Below, piece after piece: positions 32,496 to 44,672 of a stretch of DNA of 64,000 bases. Made by a program: the position numbers and the translations under genes. Position 1 is the first letter of the stretch; every line of letters starts with the position of its first letter. The notes under the pieces are model-generated. The model saw only the letters and a list, made by a program, of their open reading frames with translations. It was not told the origin of the DNA and searched no databases. This DNA is from Cymodocea nodosa (taxonomy: Eukaryota > Streptophyta > Magnoliopsida > Alismatales > Cymodoceaceae): positions 21,211,501-21,275,500 of the forward strand of contig CM072335.1 of NCBI GenBank assembly GCA_036874045.1, in the 5' to 3' direction.

Positions 32496-33257
32496 TGTCA
32501 TTATACTGAAGAGGAGATCAACTTACAAAAGTCTTAGTTCACGATTCTATAAGGAGAGGAGTGTGTGATAGTAAGTGATTAAGTTTTCAGTGGTGCAATT
32601 GCATTGCATGTAGTGACGAGAGTTCTTACTGTCAATAGAAAATTTTACCTTTCACCTTTCGTTCATCTTTAGGATTATATTACAAAAAAAACTCATTATC
32701 TATTTTTATATTTATCAAATCTATGTTGTATCATTTGTTTTATATTGTTAGTATTGTTGAATGTTTTATGTTTATTTCATTACAGAAAATAAAAAATCAT
32801 ATTATTGATTACTGAAACCAATTTGTATTCAATTCTAAAATCTTAATTAATATGGTTACTATTTGAAATATCTGAATGTTAGTGCTGATTAATGATAAAC
32901 ATTGTATAGACTAATATTAAAAGCTTAATTGATGTTGTTTACATTTTATGGAACTACCCAATGGATGGCTGTATTCCTTTATAGACATTAATTTTAATTT
33001 GAAGTTACTAGTGAGGCTCGTTGAGTTAACTCTACAAGAATAATTCATTGAGATAACTGTAACTCAACGAACTAAGTTAGTTCGTTGAGTTAGTAGTAAT
33101 TCAATAGAGTGAGTAATTCAGAATACAAAAACCTCTACCTGTAAAAATTTAAATAATCTAAAATTTTTACTCATTCTCTATGGGATCGACCTATACTTAG
33201 ACATTTATGCAATAAACACTATGCACTTACAGTTAATTATGAATTGGATTTAATATC

Positions 33258-34869
33258 TTTAGTATCGTATGGCTACACAAGAGGGGGGTGAATTGTGTTT
33301 TTCAACATTTTCGTTTATAATTGAAACTTCAAAACTCAAAAACAAGTCGAGACACTATTTTCATAAAATCATTTTTATTCAACGTTTCAATTACAATATA
33401 CAATTCAATTCTCCTTAGAAATTGTAGATGCAATTATATATCGATACCATGTTTCATTTATACAATTTCATAACTACGAACAAAGAAAACTAATGTGCAA
33501 AATTTAAAATATTTCTCCCTGTTTGAGATCTTTCTTCTTCTTCTTTTTTTTCTTCTTCAACAATTCTTCAATGACGAATATCTTGTCTTTCTCTACTTCA
33601 TTGAATTTTCTTTCTTCTAATACTTCAGATCTTCAGTGACATAAATCTGACATTTTCTACTTCACTAAATTTTCTTCCATCTGAGAGCTTTTCCCCAAAG
33701 AGGTGTTTTTGATCTTTGAAAAAAGTTTTCGTTTGGTGTGCAAGGATAATTGATCAACAAGAATTCTATGCCTTTTATATTGTATCTTCATTTCATGCAT
33801 ATCCTCCACGTTTAATCACTACCAATTTTCCACTTCTTCACGTCTTCTCCTTTTCCTTCATCGAAATACACACGTTCTGACCCACGTTTACATTTCAGAT
33901 TTTTTTTAATCATTAATCCTAGATCTCTGAAAAATTTCCTACAAAATAAACTTTTTCGTCCAAAATTTTTCATCAAGTGTAATAAGAAGTCATTGTGTTA
34001 ATGTTAACTAAACGAGTAAAACAAGTAGATATATAACTTGACGTTTCTAACTTAACGAGTTCCTCATGTGACAACTCATGTGACAAGTACTGTAGCTAAC
34101 TTAACAAACTAAGTCTGTGGTGTTACGCTAACTCAACGAACCAGCTTCGTGGTGTTATGATAACTCAACGAATCAGCTTTGTTGTGTTATAGATAACTCA
34201 ACGAATCAGCTTTGTTGTGTTACAGATAACTCAACGAACTAGTAATAAACAAATATTTTTATAATAAGAATTTTACCACATGTAAAAATAACAACTTAAG
34301 TTTATAACGCTAACCTAACACGTTGCCTTAGTGTTCAATATAGCAACTCAACGCGTATAGTTATGTTAACTTAACGAGTTAAACATGTGCACCTTACGTG
34401 ATACAATATAACATTTGTAACCTTTAATTTCACCACGTGTACAACACTAACTTAACGAGTTTGTCTCTTCTTTTACTTACTAACTTAATGAGTTCTCATG
34501 TGACCTATTTTAACCTTTAAGCCTCTAACTTAACGAGTTCTCACGTGACCTCTATACAAATAACACTCTTACTTAACGAGTTATCTAAACATGCATTATT
34601 CATGATATAGAAGATATAACTTTAAAACATATCATGCTTTGCAATAAAAACACACGTTATCTTAACGTTTAGTTAAATGAGAAATTAATGCAACGAAACG
34701 ACTAGTTATTTAACTTCGTATAATTTCAGAACCAATAAAGACAATTATTTATATTAGTAAATTTTTTTTGTATTAATTGATGTTCTTAATTTCCTTTCAC
34801 AAGCAATAGTAATTGAGCAAATATGATTACTTTCATTCAGCACACATCATCAAAGCAAAATACTCAACA
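33258..34869 (-). repeat. 3' LTR of C1 (family B)
   Basis: Pairs with 60027-61605 and with 12993-14535 of C0. Starts (minus strand) TGTTGAGTATTTTG directly after AAAAAGGGGGAGAT. 34000-34560 has a dense set of AACTCAACGA, TAACTTAACGAG and CACGTG/CATGTG words. TATA box at 33772-33779. Confidence 0.87.
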
Positions 34870-35190
34870 ATCTCCCCCTTTTTGATGATGACAAAACCAT
34901 ATTAAATCAATTATGAAATATATATAACTCAAGAAAGCACCTTCGTTGGGTTAATTTTTAATTCAACAAACAAGTTCGTTGATTTAAGTTCACTTAAGCT
35001 TATTTCTATTGTTTTTGTAAAATTCACCTCTCAGAAATAAAACTTTCAGATGTCAATAATTACATAAGTATCTTTTAGATTTACAATAACTACATAAATA
35101 TCATCTCCCTTTATAATATATGCAATTAAAATCATAATCATCTTCTTCTTTTGAATTTATAATATCTCTCCCCCTTTTTATCATTAATCA
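34870..35190 (-). other. Multiple purine tracts upstream of the C1 3' LTR
   Basis: AAAAAGGGGGAGAT at the LTR edge (34870-34883), AAAAAGGGGGAGAGAT near 35162-35178 and a GGGAGATGAT-type tract near 35101-35111. This repeats the arrangement seen in C0 and matches the multi-tract habit known in Sireviruses. Confidence 0.7.
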
Positions 35191-35350
35191 AAAAGATGAT
35201 TACACAGTATATAAATCAAGAGATAAGTGTATACAACTCAACTTTCTGTAACCATTTACAGAAAAAATGTATTGTTCAAATAATCAAATAATAAATACAA
35301 ACATTACATCTTGAATTCAGAATCAAGCAAACAAACAAATGACTTGACAT

Positions 35351-37602
35351 TTATCTATTTCTCCTAAGTATATCACTGATAGCATTACATATTTTATCTC
35401 CTAGATGCCTAATATCAATTCTGATATCATTAAGCACATCATCTAGGGAAGGAGGTAGCTGGGGTTGCTGTTCTGCTTGAACTGAATAACTTAGTTATTG
35501 TGGTTGAATCTGTTCTGTACATTCTGTTGGTTGTTGTTGTTGTCGTTGAGGTTGATGCATGGCTTGGAATCTTTGCAAATCTTTTACACTAAAAGCTCTT
35601 ATGCCTTTAGTTTTAGAGGGCTAGTCGGATAAATTCAATTGGTTTGCAAAGAGTCTACATACAGCATCACCAAAAAATAACTTTGAACTCATATATTGTA
35701 ATTTAGAAATGAAAACATCAAACCAATTGATTTGAATTCTATTCAATAGGCCATAAGTTGCATATAAACAGCTTCTGCAGACTTCCATATTGTGTCTGAC
35801 TCTCTAAAATAAATTGGCATACAATATATTTGCAATAAACCTTGCCTCTACATTCAGATTTTCCATTAACCTCATTTCACTATATACATCTTTGATAGCA
35901 AGTGAATGTCCCATTCCAGTTGTTTGATCATGTCAAATCTATTTGTAACAACACCACCTTCATTTTTTAATCCCAAAATTTCAAAAATTAATTCAGGAGA
36001 CAATGTGAACTCTTATTGATTTATTTGAGTTTTCAGTATATTGTCATTCTTGACCAGATTGCTATAAAAGATTGCAATAAGCTCTTTATATTGTTTTCAT
36101 TTCGTTCCAACTGGCAATAATTGAATTAGGCCTTGAAACTCAAATAGATCTCTTATTTCCATCAAATTTTTGAATTTTATTGGACGAGCATGCATAATCT
36201 AATAGGTAATCAGATTATTGTATTTCTGCAATACTTCCTCAGATCTAAAATGAATTAAATTACCTTGAATGTGTAATACTTTATACAAAGAAGGTGATAC
36301 CTGAAGCCTTGATTCAAAGTTTAATTCTTCTTTAGGAACCTCTTCTTCAAAATGAATGTCATGTTGTTCCTTTGTGAAAATATTTTCTTGAAGCTACGTA
36401 TGTAAGCTTGATTCTCCAACTTCAACAGTGTAATGAACATCTTCAATATGTTCAACATTCATCTATTCAGTCTCTATAGATTATTCAGAGTTCAATTTTT
36501 CCACAAATTCTACAACCGGTGTATCTGTTTGTAATTATTCATTTTGTTCAACAGATATCTCCCTTGATACATACTATGAATTCTCAAACTCTGCTTCTAT
36601 AGATTTTGAAGAAGGCTGATTAACATTAAGCTCTTTTGGATTCTTAACTTTTTCAATATCCGCTACTCCAGACAATTCAGTTTATGAACTAGTTACTACC
36701 TCAACATTGTCAATTATATTTGCAATAACTTGTTCTATATCAGTTGCCTGATGCTCTGATTTTTCAATTTCTACATCATTAGGGCTTGAACTTATATTTG
36801 ACTTGGATTTCTTTTCAAGTTTTCTAGCAAGAGAAAATAAAGTCTCATAATCTTCATCAATTTCAGTATGCTTGGAATTGATGAGTTTATCAGATGCACT
36901 ATAAGGAACAATGTCTAGACATACATTTTCCTTTGGAAATAAATGTTCATCTGATTTTTCTTTTCCAACAAACTTTGTTTCCGTAGACATAATTTTTCTG
37001 ATTTTTTTTCTTCTATAACAAGTCAATTTCTCTTCTTCAAGTATTGCTATTTTCTTTTGAAATTATTCCATAAAAGTTTTCTAGTTCAATTCTTCTAAGG
37101 CACTTTCTATTGCTACTGCCTTTCAAAGACCTTCAACTTTTCTTTTATCCACAGCAATATTTGTTTGTTTTTCTTTTGAATATAAAGGAGTAGGAATAGC
37201 AGATTCATATTCTTCCTCAAATGCATGTAATCTTGTACCATTTATGATTATTTGAGGAATTCTAGTTGATGTACCTACACCTTTTTCCATATATTTTGCA
37301 TACTATTCTAAAAATGCAATTTCGGCACACTTCATTCTGTATTCCCTATCAAACTTGCTTCGAATACCCATGTATTTAAGACTTTCATCAGTATTATGAA
37401 GTTCTAATCTAACTTCATTCAGTATTCCTTTAGGAAAGAAGTAATCACTATAAATTTTTGCTAACCTTTTGTCAACTTGAAATATTTTCTTAAACCAAGC
37501 TCATGGAACTTCATCATTGTCTATTTCTTTTCCTTTGCCATCTCCTCTACCTTTGCCTTTTCCTTTGCCACAACCTTTGTAGAACTTAGAGACCATCGTC
37601 AT
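35351..37602 (-). pseudogene. Extra ORF (ORFx) of Sirevirus-like element, C1 copy, broken
   Basis: Same plan as 10242-12528. A short leader with GCGKGKGKGRGDGKGKEID gives a basic Gly-rich N-terminus; MKCAEIAFLE follows; then an acidic Ser/Glu-rich middle (KNVCLDIVPYSASDKLI-like and LFSLARKLEKKSKS), the globular LFEFQGL part, and a Gln-rich tail ending ILRR. Start chosen at the Met before VSKFYKGC. It lies downstream of RNase H, separated by the shared module, which may carry the signals for its separate message. About ten breaks. Confidence 0.65.
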
Positions 37603-38401
37603 AGGTTATAACAGCAACAAGCGGGAAAGATTTTCAGACAAAGTTTATGAATAACCTAAGTTCTCGTGTAATAAGTGTTTAAATAGGGTTTTAGGTGACT
37701 AACTCAATGTGTATAGAAGTCAAGTTTGGATTTTAAACGAATATTGAATATAGTTTATTCAATCAAGGTATCCAAAATATTTAAGCATAACTCGTTGAGT
37801 TAACTAACCTAACGAGTAAAATGCTGTCTAGAGGCAGTTTTACACGTTACCTTACATAACATAACGTTTAGTTAGTACACTTTACCAAAAACAAGTTTCG
37901 GATGCTTTCAATTGAAACCTTTTGAAGACAACATACAAGCTATAATTAATATATATAAAATATCATCTTGAGAGCATTGTAAACTATTCAAATATTCTTT
38001 TTATGAATATAAAAATAGTTTGTTTGTCTTTTAAATTGTTTTATCAAGATCTTAAGAGGGCTAAAATCAGATTAACCAAGATTTATATTCTTAATTATAT
38101 TAATCTATTTTGAACATTGTTATTCCTCCCCCTACAAATATACTTCAAATATATTCAATAACATACAAAATATATTTGTATAAAATAGATGTTAATTATA
38201 ACTATACTTTAAATTTTCTTTTTAGAAGATTTCTGCCATCCTGAATTCATCAAAAATGATTTCAAGAATCAACTCCAATTGTATATGAATCAAAACATAA
38301 CTTTAAACTTAATATGATTAACTCAAAGAGAATAAAAGAATGTATCTCAAATAAACATTGTCAAAAGTACTAATGTTGATTCAATAAATCAGTAGTCATA
38401 T
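37603..38401 (-). repeat. Shared module, 3' part, and ORFx leader (C1)
   Basis: Continues the 53739-54520 block across the C2 insertion. The purine tract CCTCCCCCTACAAATATA near 38127-38144 (plus-strand reading) equals TTTGTAGGGGGAGG in C0. C0 9440-9475 shows the uninterrupted site. Confidence 0.8.
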
Positions 38402-39763
38402 TGAAAGGTCCTTAAGATTTTGATAATGCAAAAATCAATGTGAGGTATCAAATTGCATTTCTTAGGTATAACAGTTCAGCAAAAGAGTAGAAGATGATAT
38501 AGATTGCTCAGAGTTTGCTGCAAATGATAAAAAAGACTTTGGAAGGTTACTAGGCTTAACTATCTAGAAGAGATAGAATTTCGATAAGTTACCAGACCTA
38601 AGTATCCGATGAATTAAACTTTAAGCAACAGAATCACCATCGTATAGTTAGAAGAGTATCTATCTGAAATTACAAAATCTTCAGAAGGTTTTAAAGATAG
38701 TTGGCTAAATGATCGAAGATTTAAGGTACTAACTATCCGAAAGCTCAAGGAAAATTGAAAAGTTAGGAAGGCTAACTATTCGAAACTTAAGTCATTGAAT
38801 TTCCTAAGTGTAGAAATCCAAATAGAAGCTTAAAGGGATTTTTTGGAGAGATAGAAAGTTAACTATCCGAAAATCAAGATGTTTTTGATAGGTTATAGAT
38901 TTAGGTATCTGAAACTTAAGTTATTCTTTTATGCACGTGTCGAAATATGAAAGCAGTTGGAAACTTAAAGAAGGAAATCGGAGGGTTACTATAGCTAACT
39001 ATCCAATAGTCAAAGGACATTTCGGTGAGTTACAGTTACAAGTATCTGATCTTACGACACCTTATATGTATGACTTGAAATCCTACGTGGCAAAGAAACT
39101 TAAGTGACTTTTCGGTAAGTTACAAGTATTCTTCAGAGAGATACATTGTTAAACCTTCGAAAATCCTAGAAAATCGGAAGGGTATCTTGAAATACCTCCC
39201 TGAATGGTAACTTATCATATTTGGGTTTGAAATCTTACCAAGTACAATAGAATACATCCGTTGGAAGAAAATATGATTGTTACACATAATAGTATATATA
39301 CAAGCAACAGACAACAGAATTAGATAGCTTTTGCTCATACAAATCTATACACCAAGCTCAACAGAAGAAAGTTTTCGAGATCAAATCATCATCAGCATAT
39401 ATAGACTCAAATTTAGAAGCTCTCCACACACTCAACTTTGATACATTCAAGCAAGTGTTATTGAAGTACACGAATTAAAAACTTCAGTGAAAGGTTGGCT
39501 GGAGCTATGACTTGAAAGCTTAATCAGATTGGTTGGTTCTTGCTTTGACCTTAAAGCAAGTGTTTGTAAGTTTGTAAAAGTTTAGTGAAGCTCAAGTATC
39601 CCTTGGGGGTGGACTAGCCGTTAGTGGTGAACCACCTAAAAATCTTGTGTGCATTCTTTTTATTGTGTGCCTACTACTTTACATTTCCAATTATTCTTCC
39701 AATTGTTAAGAAACAAATATTATTACCATTCACCCCCCTCTGGTAAGTCATCAGGTCCTAACA
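38402..39763 (+). repeat. 5' LTR of C2 (1,362 bp)
   Basis: TGAAAGGTCC...GTCCTAACA. Carries many TAACTATCCGA/GGATAGTTA-type words and an ACTTAAGTGACTTTTCGG word at 39099. TATATATA at 39293-39300. Perfect 8-bp hairpin CTTGCTTT/AAAGCAAG at 39539-39560, kept in the second copy (53512-53533). Confidence 0.85.
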
Positions 39764-39765
39764 AT

Positions 39766-39777
39766 TGGTATCAGAGC
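39766..39777 (+). other. tRNA-Met primer-binding site (C2)
   Basis: TGGTATCAGAGC, two bases after the LTR: the standard copia primer site. Confidence 0.9.
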
Positions 39778-39789
39778 AAGGTTGATCTC

Positions 39790-40953
39790 GTTAATAGATT
39801 TAACCATCTAAGATCAAGACTTTACACACTACAGAGAGTTAGAATATCCATTGACCTCCCCTCTTTGATGGTAGCAATTATAGCTATTGGAAAAATAGGA
39901 TGGAGTGTTTTCTCAAGAGTACTGATGTAAAACTTTAGAGAATGGTTGTACATGGTACACCACTTCCAATCAGTCATGAAAGTAACTGGTCTGAGGAGGA
40001 TGAAAGAATCATCCAAATGGATGCTCGTGGGCTAAATTCAATTTACTATGCACTGACTAGTGAACAATATAACAAAATATCTACTTGTAAATCTTCTCAT
40101 AAGGCTTTGAAAACCCTTTAAATCACATATGAAGGAACCAGCCAAGTAAAAGATACAAAGATCAACATTTTGTTAAGAAAATATGAATTATTCAAAATGC
40201 TTGATAAAGAAAGTATTACTGAAATGTTTTCTAGATTCACAAAAATTATAAATGAACTAAGAGGCCTTGGAAGGAACGTTTCTAATCGTGAATAGGTACA
40301 GAAGATCTTAAGAAGCCTAACAGTTGAATGGAAGCAGAAATCTACTTCCATACAAGATTTAAAAGATTTAAACAATTATTCAGTTGAAGATCTATTGGGA
40401 AATCTTCTTGCTCATGAAGTCTAGATGAAGGAATGGAAAGAAGAAGAAGGAGCCACTAAAAGAAAGGTTGAGAAAAAGAAAGAACTAGTCTTTCCCTCAA
40501 TAGAAGACCAATCAAGCTTGGATGAGGATGAAGTATTACTATTGGCTAGAAACTTTAGAAAAATGATGAGACAAGGAGGTAAAGCTAGCTTCTCAAGATC
40601 AAAAATTCCCACATGCTACAAGTGCAAAAAATTAGGACATATTCAACTTTACTGTCCTTTCCAGTAGGAGGTGGACAAATAAAAATGGAAGAAGAAAAAC
40701 AAGAAGAAGATGACCTTGAAAGCCACATAGGATGATAGCATTTCATCCAATAGTTCATCAAACTTAGATGAAGAGGCATCTGCAAAGGTGTGCTTTGCTA
40801 CACAAGAGGTATGTTCTACATCCCCTTATAATTCCAAAAAAGAAAATAATGATCTAGATGTAGATAGTCTTCTCTGTACAGTAGATAACTTATATGTAAA
40901 ATGTAAGAACTATAAAAAGGAATTAAAGAGCTTAAATTCCTATCTAGCTTAAA
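39790..40953 (+). pseudogene. Copia gag (C2), broken
   Basis: UBN2-type gag: a PLFDGSNYSYWKN-like start, KYELFKMLDKESITEMFSRF, LRSLTVEWKQK, NNYSVEDLLGNLLAHE, a Lys/Glu-rich linker and a clean CCHC knuckle CYKCKKLGHIQLYC. The tail (from about 40669) is Lys-rich and Ser/Asp-rich. Several breaks. Borders the G3 LTR at 40954. Confidence 0.82.
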
Positions 40954-42408
40954 TATGAACATGGAAATGGGTGATAGGTGAAATGTAAAGTTATTTCACT
41001 TGACAGTAAATACTTCCGACACTACTTGCAATGCGATTACACCACTGAAAATAAAACCACTTACAATCCTGTCTCCTCTCCCTATAGAAACCCGAGTCCA
41101 TAATTGCAAGATGATCTCCTCTTCAACATACAGGCATCAACTCGAAGCCAAGGCTAAAAGCTTTACGATTTCCTGAAATATGAGCCGGTGCTTAGTGAAA
41201 ATGGCTTCCCTTCCCGCGACGCGATCACTCCTCACAGTGGTTGTCAGGCACTGTGTTTGGTGCCGAATCGACCCAACATCAGGCAAGTATCCTCACAGAC
41301 CTCCGATGGTTGGTGATTATGGTGGTGATGATGGTGATGATGATGGTTGGTGTGATACTTCAAAGAATTGTGTCGCCGATCCTCCTCTGCACACACTGTT
41401 TGCCCATCGATCACACCTTTTTTTTTTTCTTCTTTTCTTTTATATTTCTTCAGTAGTAACTGCTTCTGCTTGAATGGTCGGTTGGATTTCCTTCATTCGT
41501 ATCAACGGTGATGATTTCTTTCCCTGTGCGATATGTGCAAACGTGGTTTTTCTCTTTCAACTGTCTATTCCTGCAACAGCTATAGTGCCATATTAGAAAA
41601 TATATAGTCTGTGGAGTTATAGATAACCCAACGGAATTTCTTCGTTGATTTAACTATAAAACACGTGCATAAATTTAACTATCCGATGCTCAGGTGCATT
41701 TCAGATACTTATAAACTTAACTATCCGATGCTCAGATGCATTTCAGATAGTTACAAATAACTCACCGATATATAACTTAAGTAAATCTACTAGATCTCAA
41801 CATGTGTCAACAGCAGTTTAATCATAAAATAACATTTCGGAGAGTTACAGGTCTAACCATCCGATGCTTGGATGTATTTCAGATAGTTACAGCTAACTCA
41901 CCGAAAATCCACTTAAGTCAATTTCCTAGAACATGACACGTGTCCTCAGCTATTTTATAAATAAAAAGAGATTTCGGAGAGTTACAGGGATAACTATCCG
42001 ATGCCCAACTGCAATTTCGGATAGTTATAGATAACTCACTGAAAGTTCACTTAAGTCATACATTATGGTTTCGACACGTGTACTTTTGGAAATAATAAAA
42101 TATTCTCTCAAAACATAACCGTTCAACAATTTAAACATAACTATCCAATACATGTTCGGTTTGTTAAACATAACTGTCCGAAAATATCAGAAAATTCAGA
42201 TACTTAAGAATTTCACAGCTTGCAACTTACCGACAGTTCATAAATGTACTAAATTAACATTAATTCCCCCAAATTAAGCAAATTCTTCAATTAAAGCATA
42301 TAACAGTGCAATTATAACATAATGGCTTAATTCTTATATGATAAGCTAAATATTATGCAATTAACCATCATTTAACCGTTAATAATATGCACTTTTTCAT
42401 TCTAAACA
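40954..42408 (-). repeat. 3' LTR of G3 (partial)
   Basis: Matches 51695-53152. 41670-42200 is rich in AACTATCCGATGC and GGATAGTTA words and includes the composite motif (41894-41946). The plus-strand ORF at 41180 here is antisense within the LTR leader and is not taken as a gene. Confidence 0.85.
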
Positions 42409-42421
42409 CTTCCCCCATACC
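42409..42421 (-). other. 3' polypurine tract (G3)
   Basis: On the minus strand GTATGGGGGAAG directly precedes the LTR start TGTTTAGA; same as G1 25791-25803. Confidence 0.85.
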
Positions 42422-42735
42422 TAAATTTTGCTAGTCTCTTAGCAAACTAAGATCTAATTAATTGGTCTTTAAAAGTGCTAGAATTAATTCTTCCCATTTT
42501 GTTTTTCTTATGTTTAGCATAAAAATATATTCTGTATGTTTTAGTAATCAACCTACAAATATACTTAGAATATATGTAAATTACATACCAAGTATATCAT
42601 CATCATATAAGTGTTAATTATATTATCGTTTGTTCTTCTTTTCATCATCTGTCATCTTGAATTTTCCAATAAGATTTCTAGAAGAAATTTCAACAACATA
42701 CGAATCAGAGTACAATCTAATACAATCTAATCCCA
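42422..42735 (-). other. Remnant of shared module (G3)
   Basis: Matches the last 370 bases of the G1 module (near 25430-25790), then passes into gag-core sequence. No coding signal. Confidence 0.6.
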
Positions 42736-43571
42736 AGTTATCTCTCTAGTTTCTAGCATAAATAATATCTAAGTCATTTATGTTTGCATTCTTTTCCGCT
42801 AGCTTTTGATTTAATGATAACTCTTCTATTTTCTTTGTTAATTTATTTAATTTCACCTCAAGCATAGTATTGGAATCTATTTCATGCATTCCTCTTGGTA
42901 ATATTCTTTTATCTGCAATAGCTTCAGCTGAATTTTCCTACTGTGTAGTTCTTTTTGCAAAGTTTTCTAAATATGCCCATGCTTCTTCACTATATAACTT
43001 TAAAATTCCATTTTGACAAGTAGATTCTAATAAAGATTTCGTTGAAACATTTATGCCTTCATAAATTATACCTATTAATTGTGTTTTACTCATTGCATGA
43101 TGTGGACATTAAGTCAGTAAATCTTTAAATCTTTCAAAATATTTCCAGAATGATTCACCTTGTTTTTGGCTACACATTAATATTTCTTTCTTGTTTTTAA
43201 TCGTTTGATGTGTTGGATAATATTTTTCTAGAAAAATAGAGCAAAATTCAGTCCATGTAGAAATTGAATCAGGCGACAAAGTATATAACCATCTCTTAGT
43301 TGTCTTTTAAAGAAAAAGGGATATATCTAAGTTTAATAGCATCTATACTCATCTTCGGCATTTTCATCATTTGACAAACTTCGTTAAATTCTTTAAGGAA
43401 ATAATAGGCATCCTCTCTTTCTAATCCATGAAAATGTGGTAATTGACTAATATAATTAGATTTCAGTTCAAACCTATCTCCCTCAAAGTTTGGCAATCGA
43501 ATACATGAAGGTTCATCAACTAATTCAGGATACAGAATCTCTCCTAATGGTTTTTCTACTAGAGTAGCCAT
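42736..43571 (-). pseudogene. Gag capsid core located downstream of pol (G3 copy, broken)
   Basis: MATLVEKPLGEILYPELVDE, LPNFEGDRFELKSNYISQLP, FHGLEREDAYYFLKEFNEVC and IDAIKLRYIPFSLKD: Athila-type gag core in the same post-ORFx place as in G0 and G1. The Met at 43571 is the conserved start. About five breaks. The zinc-knuckle ORF of the same element lies 7 kb away at its 5' end. Confidence 0.85.
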
Positions 43572-44672
43572 CTCTACGTTCTCTTTTAAAGAAAGGTTAG
43601 CTACACCTTAAAGAATTTCGTTAAAGTTCAGTTTAGAAAATTTTTCAGTACTCCTCTGCAATGAAAATTCCTGGGTAGGTGTTCTTACTAATCGCTAAGT
43701 GCTTAGAGAATGAGTCCATGTGCTTATAAATAAATAGCAGAAGATTAATTACATACCAGTCTGACGCTTTCCATTCTAAAAATATTTGTTGTCGGATGAA
43801 GTTGAATCAACTGCTTCTCCTTCCAGTTCCTCCAACGCCTTCTCCTTTCATTTAAAAGTGCTTGTAACTTGTAAATAACATTTTGTTTTATATATATATT
43901 ACGCATCCATAAAGTGAATAAATCTCATTGCAAGAACGTGTCTTGCAACGTGCATCGTGGTTCTTGTTTATATGGGTATGTGTACCACTACTAATTTCAA
44001 ATTTTGGTAACCGCTAAACCGACGAAGCTTCATTTGTGGTTAAAAGAATAATCATTCTGTTTAATCCACAAACTAACCTCGTTGAGTTACAGAAAACTCA
44101 ACAGAATACAGTCGGTTACTGTTGCTAACTCTACGGACTAACTTCGTTGAGTTACAGATAACTCAACGGAGTGACTTTATATTATATTACTGACATCGTG
44201 GAGTTACGGTTAACTCAACAGACTTACTTCGTTGAGTTAACACTTAGCAACTTCTAAGTTTTACTCTCGTAAGTTCCTTTCTGTTTTTTTCTTTGTTTAT
44301 TCTGCTAATTGAAATAAAGTTAAATCTATGTCATTAATGCATCATTTTGATTAAAATTCATTTAAATCTGAGCATTATATAAAGATTTAACTTGTAGGTC
44401 ATTTTATGTTATGCAGAATTTACATTTTACCTTATAATATGCAGAAATTTGTAAGCAGTTATCTTGTCATTTAGCAAATTGTAAATCTGTTACATATTCA
44501 TTCATAAATTTTCACAATAACGTAATATTCAATAAATTCCATTCATTTCACATCCAAACACACGTATGAAAATTGCATCTGAAAAATTTACATTCATTAA
44601 TATGAATCAATTACAATACAAGTGCATCATACAATTTCATGCAATTTTACATAAGTAGACGAACAATACGAT
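43572..44672 (-). repeat. Spacer with GTTGAGTTA array (G3)
   Basis: 44060-44240 holds AACTCAACGG, TCGTTGAGTTA and related words. The rest is a non-coding leader for the gag core. Equivalent to G1 20251-21406. Confidence 0.65.

Noticed and set aside
41180-41473. Plus-strand ORF in the LTR, with related ORFs at 31627 and 51979
   Set aside because: Antisense to the LTR leader and similar in three copies only because the leader itself is well kept; amino-acid changes look unconstrained.
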